This document shows positions 58,455-64,000 of a stretch of 64,000 nt of DNA, piece by piece (within the stretch, counting starts at the first letter, position 1; every line of letters begins with the position of its first letter). The position numbers and the translations under genes are program-made. Where the stretch lies: positions 412,501 to 476,500 of the forward strand of contig NZ_CP031357.1 in assembly GCF_003355455.1 (NCBI RefSeq), read 5' to 3'. The notes under the pieces were generated by a model. It was not told where the DNA came from and did no database searches. It worked only from the letters and a program-made list of their open reading frames with translations. This DNA comes from Erythrobacter aureus (lineage in GTDB: Bacteria > Pseudomonadota > Alphaproteobacteria > Sphingomonadales > Sphingomonadaceae).

Positions 58455-59519
58455 CTATTTCAGCAGTTTCAGCGGTAGCGGGATCTCACACAGCGAAATC
58501 GGCTTTGCCGGTCTGTCCGGATCCGCTTCGAGCGCCTTTGCTGCGTTATCAACATAGTCGGCAAGGGCTTCGCTGTCCTCCTTCAACCGTGCAAACTTCG
58601 CGCCTGCGAGGGCTTCGGCCTCCGGGCCGGTGCTGATTGTTACGAGCGTAAACTCGGCACCCGCCAGGGCAGGGCGCTCCCCGAACCAATGAGACAGAAA
58701 GCTTCCGTTCGACAGCGGATCGGTTGTGCCGATCACCTGGCCAAGCAGGACAGAAGAGTGATCGAGCGAACGCGTTTGCGATTGGCCGACTATGCGCAAA
58801 GCCACCTTGTCTGGTGCGCCGCCTTCGGCATCGCGCGCAATAGTGACCGCGCCGGGGCAGTGCATGGGCCAGAAGGTTCTGGGACGATTCACTCTTTCCG
58901 GCGTCATCGGTGCGATCGTTTCAAGTTCGACGGCCACCCGGAACCCGCCCACATAGCCGACAGCATTGGACGCGGGGTCGTCATCATCGCTGAAGTCCGG
59001 CTCGAACTCGAAAGTGCCGTCATCGAGCGCTTGCAATTCGACCGGGTCGGGATCCGCCATATCGTCATAAGTCTCTTCGGCCACACGGCGGCCCAGCAAT
59101 GACCATAGCCACCTCATTTCGCCTTCGACGTAATTCTTGCGTGAAGGCTTTGGAGGAATTTGCGCAAGTGGTCCTGCCGTTGGCGTTGGTATGCGCAGCA
59201 CAAGTCCGCCAGTGACGGGATCGTATGAAAAGGTTTGGCCAAGACCTAGGGCATGCAGAAGTTCGCGTGGTTGGGTTTCCGCTCCATCGCCATCGCGGCC
59301 GACCGCCGCCATTTGGATGACGAAACCGATCTCTTCCCCGCTTTGCGGGTCTTCCATTCCCAGTATGGCAATATCCTCGCGCGGGATCATCGCCCAGTCG
59401 GCGTCGGTTGCCTTGCCTTGCATGAGCCGTGTTTCTCCCGGATATAAGCAAGCAGACAGCGACAGTGTGACCGAAATCAGTATCGCCGAGACATATCCGG
59501 GTGCCGGTTTCGTGATCAT
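58455..59519 (-). CDS. Hypothetical lipoprotein
   Basis: The protein has 354 residues. YVSAILISVTLSLSAC gives a lipobox L-S-A-C24. The rest is soluble with alternating strands (EEIGFVIQMAAVGRDGDGAE, FRVAVELETIAPMTPERVNR) and C-terminal helices (GAKFARLKEDSEALADYVDN). No family recognised. It is the one minus-strand gene in the island that is not a regulator or part of the ADH operon. Confidence 0.7.
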   Translation of the reverse strand: MITKPAPGYVSAILISVTLSLSACLYPGETRLMQGKATDADWAMIPREDIAILGMEDPQSGEEIGFVIQMAAVGRDGDGAETQPRELLHALGLGQTFSYDPVTGGLVLRIPTPTAGPLAQIPPKPSRKNYVEGEMRWLWSLLGRRVAEETYDDMADPDPVELQALDDGTFEFEPDFSDDDDPASNAVGYVGGFRVAVELETIAPMTPERVNRPRTFWPMHCPGAVTIARDAEGGAPDKVALRIVGQSQTRSLDHSSVLLGQVIGTTDPLSNGSFLSHWFGERPALAGAEFTLVTISTGPEAEALAGAKFARLKEDSEALADYVDNAAKALEADPDRPAKPISLCEIPLPLKLLK

Positions 59520-59674
59520 CGCAGGTGCTCCTCCAAGTTGTGCTGCCTGTTCCTAGCGCAGGCCGGTCTCCCTTGGAGAGAACAGTCAAATTTGGCAGCA
59601 TGAGCATGCGGTTTGTCAGGTGAATAGGAACGTCCGACTTCTGAAGTCCTGGGAGGTAGCCGTGTCTGCTGCAG

Positions 59675-60154
59675 CTATCGCTGTTCGGGCAATCTTATCG
59701 TGATGTCACGGGGCTGCGCGACGGTGCCGTTCGCGTCGACCAATTTCGCCCTGATCGTCTCCCCGGTCACCCGACGCACAAACTCGACAGGCGCGGGTTT
59801 TTCCATGACTTCCTGTTCGGCCCATTGGCTCAGCGAAATCAGCGGAGCGGCGAGTGCCTGCCCTTTCGCCGTCAGGAAATACGCCATGCGCTGGCGGGTG
59901 CCGGGCTCGCGATAGGGGCGCTTTTCAAGAATCTGCGCGTCGCACAGTTTCTTGAGCCGATCCGAGAGCATCGCTCGCGGAATGTCGAGGTCGGCGAGCA
60001 TGTCCTCGAAGCGGATCACACCATAGAATGCTTCACGGATAATCAGGAGCATCCAGCGCTCTCCGATAAGCTCCGCAGCTATTGCAAGCGGACACTCGCT
60101 TCGCGGCACAGGGGCGCGGTTGCGCACTGCTATATTCTCGTTTTCGCGCGTCAT
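59675..60154 (-). CDS. HxlR-family transcriptional regulator, module 6
   Basis: This 159-residue winged helix has the HxlR signature SECPLAIAAELIGERWMLLI and FEDMLADLDIPRAMLSDRLK, then the wing YREPGTRQRMAYFLTAKGQA. HxlR proteins sense quinones, formaldehyde or other electrophiles, often through cysteines; here Cys21 and Cys70-like positions exist. ATG 60154 is used rather than an upstream TTG. Divergent from the DUF2267 gene. Confidence 0.88.
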   Translation of the reverse strand: MTRENENIAVRNRAPVPRSECPLAIAAELIGERWMLLIIREAFYGVIRFEDMLADLDIPRAMLSDRLKKLCDAQILEKRPYREPGTRQRMAYFLTAKGQALAAPLISLSQWAEQEVMEKPAPVEFVRRVTGETIRAKLVDANGTVAQPRDITIRLPEQR

Positions 60155-60282
60155 TCGAAGCCGAGTATACCGTCTTGCCCCTACATTCAAAATATATATC
60201 TAGCCAGGTGCGATCGGTTCTCTTCGGGCGATCATCTCGCCATGACCGGCAAGCTTCTGGGCCAAAGGATAGGACAATAAAG

Positions 60283-60705
60283 ATGGCACACCCATACGAT
60301 GTCGAGCATGCTAGCAGACTGCATGTCGAATGGTGCGTGGATCTGGCGAAGCGCATGGATGTCAGGACGACACACCAAAGCGGTCCGCAAATGCGTGCGG
60401 TCATGCATGAGCTGAGGCGCTCTGTGCCCAACGACGCCGTGCTCGAAATAGCCAATGCGCTTCCCGCGCTGGAACGCGGTATCTTTCTCGATGGCTGGCG
60501 GCTTGACGAAGCGAAGGAAGAGCCGACTACTCCGGACGAATTCCAGGACCGCGTCTATGACCGCGTACGGGCTCACCACTTTCGGGTCGAAACCCTGGTG
60601 GGTGATGTCTTCTGGTTGTTTTGCCAAAAGCTGGAGCAGCCCAAGGCCGCGAAGATCCGCGAGAATCTTCCCCGCGTGCTCGCTTCGCTTTGGCCTGCAC
60701 CGTAG
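60283..60705 (+). CDS. DUF2267 domain protein
   Basis: This 140-residue soluble protein has the DUF2267 pattern: MRAVMHELRRSVPNDAVLEI, then LPALERGIFLDGWRL and EEFQDRVYDRV. The family is often near stress or redox genes; its function is unknown. AGGA precedes ATG 60283 by about 9 bases. It is the first plus-strand gene next to the HxlR regulator. Confidence 0.82.
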   Translation: MAHPYDVEHASRLHVEWCVDLAKRMDVRTTHQSGPQMRAVMHELRRSVPNDAVLEIANALPALERGIFLDGWRLDEAKEEPTTPDEFQDRVYDRVRAHHFRVETLVGDVFWLFCQKLEQPKAAKIRENLPRVLASLWPAP

Positions 60706-60943
60706 AACAAAGCGGTTTTGTTGCGATCATTTCGGAGAGTAGCGCCATGCGGTCTCTCCGTTCGATGTCGGGTAACTCTCTCCTTCGCACCGGCGCGCGT
60801 AACCGGCGCCTGCATTGGCCTGTGAGCGCCATGAGCGCTCGCTGTCTTTGACTCCGAGGCATGCCCAATCTGAGTTTGACAACTGAACTTAGAGCGGGCA
60901 TTCGAGGCTTGAGTTCAAAAAACAGATGTAGAAGGTTACTCGT

Positions 60944-61759
60944 ATGGAAGACATGCTTGCGCGCGATGATGATCTGGCCGATTTCGTCGGTCGACAGATC
61001 GAAATAGATGATGTGGAGAAGACCGTCTGGGTAACGGGCGACGGCCCGGCCGTCATCGTCATGACCGAATTGCCCGGTATCAGTCCTCACGTCGCGAGAT
61101 TTGCGCGCTGGGTGCGGGATGCGGGCTTTACCGTCTACATGCCGTCCCTGTTTGGCCGCGATGGCGCCGTACCCGCTGCCGATGAAGGTTCCCAGACTTT
61201 CAAGAAGGTTTGCGTGGCCGCAGAGTTTCACGCATTTGCGGGGAAAGGCTCCAGCCCGGTCACGGGCTGGCTGCGCGGACTGGCAAGACTTGCGCATAAG
61301 GAATGCGGCGGACCGGGTGTCGGTGCGATCGGCATGTGTTTCACCGGCAATTTTGCACTGAGCATGATGCTCGAGCCATCGGTTATCGCACCGGTTCTCG
61401 CGCAGCCCTCGCTGCCACTGGACAAGCCGGAAGAGGTCGAGAGTTCGCCCGAGGAGCTGAGAGCCGTCAGGGAGCGGCTGGAGAAGGACGACCTTACAGT
61501 TCGCGCATACCGTTTCGAAGGTGACCAGATTTGCCGCGCTGCGCGTTTTGCCGCCTACGCGGACGCATTGGGCGACCGTTTCGTGCCGACGACCTTGCCC
61601 GATTCAGCGGCCAATACGAACGTGTCTCCGTTTTTCGAGGCGCATGTGCCGTATCCTCACAGTGTGGTCACGCAACACCTGATCGATGGGGCGGGCGAAC
61701 CCACTGTCAAAGCGAGAGACGAGATTCTGGAGTTCTTTCGTCACCGGCTGCAAGATTAG
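60944..61759 (+). CDS. Dienelactone hydrolase family protein
   Basis: The protein has 271 residues. Alpha/beta hydrolase with a cysteine nucleophile, G-M-C132-F-T-G-N in VGAIGMCFTGNFALSMML, an oxyanion-side E in MTELPGISPH, and a C-terminal histidine in YPHSVVTQHL. It opens lactones such as dienelactone in aromatic degradation, or acts on other esters. AGAAGG precedes ATG 60944. The 238 bp before it hold no gene but contain a GAGCGC/GCGCTC hairpin at 60824-60840. Confidence 0.87.
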   Translation: MEDMLARDDDLADFVGRQIEIDDVEKTVWVTGDGPAVIVMTELPGISPHVARFARWVRDAGFTVYMPSLFGRDGAVPAADEGSQTFKKVCVAAEFHAFAGKGSSPVTGWLRGLARLAHKECGGPGVGAIGMCFTGNFALSMMLEPSVIAPVLAQPSLPLDKPEEVESSPEELRAVRERLEKDDLTVRAYRFEGDQICRAARFAAYADALGDRFVPTTLPDSAANTNVSPFFEAHVPYPHSVVTQHLIDGAGEPTVKARDEILEFFRHRLQD

Positions 61760-61772
61760 TAGGTCCTGAAAT

Positions 61773-61799
61773 GAGCGAGGGCGGGCGCGGCTCTCGCTC
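61773..61799. terminator. Hairpin in the convergent gap after the hydrolase
   Basis: GAGCGAG (61773-61779) and CTCGCTC (61793-61799) form a 7-bp stem with a long loop. It lies between convergent genes; a weak terminator is possible. Confidence 0.35.
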
Positions 61800-61857
61800 G
61801 TGACCTGGCACTTGCCGCAATCTTCTGATGCGGTCATGACCACGGCAACTTGCCGCC

Positions 61858-62820
61858 TCAGCGCCTTGCAAATTCCCGGCGGAACACGGCCGGGCTCTGA
61901 CCGAGCTTCTCGCGAAAATGGTGGCGCAGATTATAGGCGCTGCCAAAGCCGGTCGCCTCCGCCACTTCGTCCACCGAACGGTCCGATGCGACCAGCAGAT
62001 CCTTCGCCGCCTCCAGTCTTTCCGCGATAATCCACTCGCCCGGCCCCTTGCCCGTCGCCTCGACAAAGCGGCGCTCGAATGTGCGGCGGCTCATCCTCGC
62101 CAGATCGGCCATCTTCGAAATGGTCCAGCGCTGGGCGACATCTTGCCGGATGCGGTCGAGCAGAGGCGCGAGCCCGGTATCCGGTCGGACCTGGACTGTG
62201 CGCTCGACGAACTGCGATTGTCCTCCGCTACGATGCGGGGGCATGACGATACGCTTTGCAACCGAATTCGCGGCATCGGGGCCGAAATCGCTACGCACGA
62301 GTTCGATCATCAGATCGATGCCGGCCGCGCTGCCGGCCGATGTGAAAATATTGTTCGCGCCATGATACAGTGACGCTTCGTCGACCTCGATCGCCGGGAA
62401 GCGGTCGCGCAGCGCCTGTGCGTATCGCCAATGCGTCGTAACCCGTGTGCCATCGAGCAGCCCGGTTGCAGCCAGGACAAATGCCCCGGAGCAGATGGAT
62501 ACCAGCCGCGTCCCACGCTTGTGCGCGGTTTGTAGCAAGGCAACCAGTTCATCGGGCACCGGGTGATCCATGCCCCGCCAGCCGGGAATAATGATCGTAT
62601 CCGCTCGCCTGAACAAACCCGGGCTGCCGTCAGGCAGGATCGTAAAGCCGCCTTGTGCGCGCAGTGGTCCGGGTTCGATCGCAGCGCTCGCGAAACGATA
62701 CCAGTTCCGCCCCATCTCCGGCCGGGCGAGACCGAACACCTCCGAGACAATTCCGAATTCGAACGTGCAGAGCCCGTCATACAAAAGCGCGACAACAAGC
62801 GGACCGTTCGTTTTCGGCAT
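61858..62820 (-). CDS. GlxA-type AraC-family regulator, module 7
   Basis: The protein has 320 residues. The DJ-1/PfpI-like domain has VVALLYDGLCTFEFGIVSEV at the start and the elbow cysteine SICSGAFVLAATGLLDG (about residues 108-124). The AraC domain has ISKMADLARMSRRTFERRF and ATGFGSAYNLRHHFREKLGQ. ATG 62820 gives a normal family start. It is divergent from the rhodanese-GNAT pair. Confidence 0.9.
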   Translation of the reverse strand: MPKTNGPLVVALLYDGLCTFEFGIVSEVFGLARPEMGRNWYRFASAAIEPGPLRAQGGFTILPDGSPGLFRRADTIIIPGWRGMDHPVPDELVALLQTAHKRGTRLVSICSGAFVLAATGLLDGTRVTTHWRYAQALRDRFPAIEVDEASLYHGANNIFTSAGSAAGIDLMIELVRSDFGPDAANSVAKRIVMPPHRSGGQSQFVERTVQVRPDTGLAPLLDRIRQDVAQRWTISKMADLARMSRRTFERRFVEATGKGPGEWIIAERLEAAKDLLVASDRSVDEVAEATGFGSAYNLRHHFREKLGQSPAVFRREFARR

Positions 62821-62900
62821 AATCTTTACGCTTATTGCCATTTCCGCCAATTGCAAGAGGCCGTTCGCGCCCATAATTCGGGCTGTGAAAGGAAAGATCC

Positions 62901-63296
62901 ATGCCATCCACAGTGACAGCCGTTCCACCCGCTTCCAGCGCCGAGGCGCATGAGCATTTTGCCGCCCAGTTCCGGTTCGAGACCGATTGCTGGGACGTCC
63001 ATGAGGCGATGGGCAAGGAGCCCGACTTTGTCCTGCTCGATGTGCGCAGCCCCCAGATGTTCGCCAAGGGGCATGTGCCGGGCGCGGTCAATCTGCCGCA
63101 CGGCAAGATTATTGCCTCGAAACTGGCGCAGTGGTCCGATGACACGGTGTTTGTAACTTATTGCGCCGGTCCGCATTGCAATGGTGCGGCAAGGGGAGCC
63201 TTGAGATTGGCGGACCTCGGACGCAAGGCCAAGATCATGGCGGGCGGGGTGACCGGATGGCTGGATGAAGGCTTCGCGCTTGAAACCGGCAGTTGA
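62901..63296 (+). CDS. Rhodanese-like sulfurtransferase
   Basis: This 131-residue single rhodanese domain has LLDVRSPQMFAKGHVPGAVN (about 45-64) and the active-site loop T-Y-C88-A-G-P-H-C93-N-G, with the catalytic Cys88. It moves sulfane sulfur to thiols or cyanide. AAAGGAAAG precedes ATG 62901. The 3' end overlaps the following GNAT gene by 32 bases. Confidence 0.9.
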   Translation: MPSTVTAVPPASSAEAHEHFAAQFRFETDCWDVHEAMGKEPDFVLLDVRSPQMFAKGHVPGAVNLPHGKIIASKLAQWSDDTVFVTYCAGPHCNGAARGALRLADLGRKAKIMAGGVTGWLDEGFALETGS

Positions 63297-63783
63297 AGAC
63301 GGCGGGAGCGTTCGGGTACGTCGAGCCGCTACCACAGACTGCGGTCAACTCATCGACCTGATCCGCGCCCATGCCAGATACGAAGACAGTAGCGCGACGC
63401 TCACTTCCGAAACGCTTTCGGGATTGTTGTCGGCAGCCGATCCTCCGATCGAGATCCTTGTCGCCTCCTGCGATGACCGCGTGCTCGGCTATGCGGCGAT
63501 GACATATGATTTCTCGCTCTGGCGTGCCCATTTGTGGGCGCATCTCGATTGCCTTTTCGTGACCGAGAACTCCCGCGGGATGGCTGTCGGACGCAAGCTT
63601 TTCGACTCTGCCCTGCTCCGGGCGGACGAGAAGGGAGCCGACCGTCTCGAATGGCAGACACCCGCCTGGAATGACGGGGCCGTCCGCTTCTATCGCCGCC
63701 TGGATGTTCTCGAGTGTCCGAAACTGCGCTTCGCCAAGGAACTTGCGGGCAGCGCGGGGGCTCTGGTTCGCGAAGTGCCCTGA
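63265..63783 (+). CDS. GNAT-family N-acetyltransferase
   Basis: The protein has 172 residues. VRVRRAATTDCGQLIDLIRA is the GNAT N-terminal strand-helix; HLDCLFVTENSRGMAVGRKL holds the acetyl-CoA loop (R-x-x-G-x-G/R variant), and WNDGAVRFYRRLDV the final helix. It overlaps the rhodanese gene by 32 bases, implying coupled translation. Substrate unknown; diamine and aminoacyl relatives exist. Confidence 0.85.
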   Translation: MKASRLKPAVEDGGSVRVRRAATTDCGQLIDLIRAHARYEDSSATLTSETLSGLLSAADPPIEILVASCDDRVLGYAAMTYDFSLWRAHLWAHLDCLFVTENSRGMAVGRKLFDSALLRADEKGADRLEWQTPAWNDGAVRFYRRLDVLECPKLRFAKELAGSAGALVREVP

Positions 63784-63792
63784 CAATCCGCT

Positions 63793-64000
63793 TTACAGCG
63801 CCAAGGCCCGTTCCGCCTCGTCGTGAACGAATGCCGGTTCGTAGTCCCTGGTCTCCGCGCCCGACAGGCCGGTATCCCGCAGCGCGTCGCGCCAGCTATT
63901 CGCCAGTTGTCCGGCCAGTTCGCGGATGAGCGCAACGGCGTCATCCTCAGCGATCTCGAAGAAGTCGCAGGCCTCCAGAGCCAGTTCGATCGAGCGGTCA
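63793..64000 (-). CDS. HipA-family kinase C-terminus, cut by the right window edge
   Basis: The minus-strand frame enters at 64000 and stops at TAA 63793-63795, 68 codons. The text CDFFEIAEDDAVALIRELAG followed by WRDALRDTGLSGAE matches the C-terminal helices of HipA-like serine kinases. The active site and any HipB partner would lie outside the window. The order fits a type II toxin-antitoxin gene at the island end. Confidence 0.65.
   Translation of the reverse strand, partial: DRSIELALEACDFFEIAEDDAVALIRELAGQLANSWRDALRDTGLSGAETRDYEPAFVHDEAERALAL

Noticed and set aside
60706..60943. Small protein gene in the gap before the dienelactone hydrolase (34-codon frame near 60748)
   Set aside because: No ribosome site of note, arginine-rich random-like sequence, no conservation that I can see.

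Overview
The window is high-GC chromosomal DNA from an alphaproteobacterium, most likely Sphingomonadales and probably family Erythrobacteraceae. The evidence is the gene content and protein style: ihfB, an Erythrobacter-like rpe / heparinase-like / purH cluster, NnrU, DUF2093, MmcB with an alphaproteobacterial GTTC-N7-GTTC LexA box, and an EI24 protein. This placement rests on recognition, not on a database search. No rRNA, CRISPR array, plasmid gene or intact transposase is visible.

Region 1 (1-7.9 kb): a PilZ protein cut by the left edge, tRNA-Leu(TAA), ihfB, and a GntR regulator divergent from a POT peptide transporter. The transporter is followed by a set of exported proteins: a lipoprotein amidohydrolase, a second amidohydrolase-fold protein that lacks the metal ligands, and an FKBP prolyl isomerase. 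NnrU follows. Region 2 (7.9-12.4 kb): an enoyl-CoA hydratase and an azoreductase/LysR divergent pair, separated by an inserted serine-hydrolase lipoprotein gene. The insert is bracketed by a direct repeat whose two copies lie 1,920 bp apart and carry reciprocal broken ends of the flanking genes.

Region 3 (12.4-45.7 kb) is mostly housekeeping: dxs, a Zur-type Fur protein, msrA, purH, a heparinase-like protein, rpe, adenosine kinase, purD, xseA, rpmB, tadA, nadC, a LytS/LytTR two-component pair, periplasmic quality-control proteins (a DsbA-like protein and an M48 peptidase), App1 phosphatase, a fatty-acid-hydroxylase-type enzyme, and mmcB under an SOS box. A translationally coupled diacylglycerol kinase / Tam41-like pair could make phosphatidate and then CDP-diacylglycerol. 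An AT-richer PIN-like orphan gene sits between adenosine kinase and purD.

Region 4 (45.8-64 kb) starts at a partly duplicated tRNA-Arg(CCG): a 50-nt 5' fragment, about 105 bp of AT-rich DNA, then a complete tRNA. Downstream lies an accessory-looking series of cassettes, nearly all with the same polarity: a regulator on the minus strand back-to-back with effector genes on the plus strand. The pairs are LysR/azoreductase-esterase, LysR/cupin, LysR/PhzF-EamA, LysR/MFS-AraC, PaaI-alcohol dehydrogenase/GNAT, HxlR/DUF2267-dienelactone hydrolase, and GlxA-type AraC/rhodanese-GNAT. The last gene is the C-terminus of a HipA-like kinase, cut by the right edge. The effectors point to handling of quinones, electrophiles, xenobiotics and their efflux. 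Palindromes sit in several of the divergent promoter gaps.
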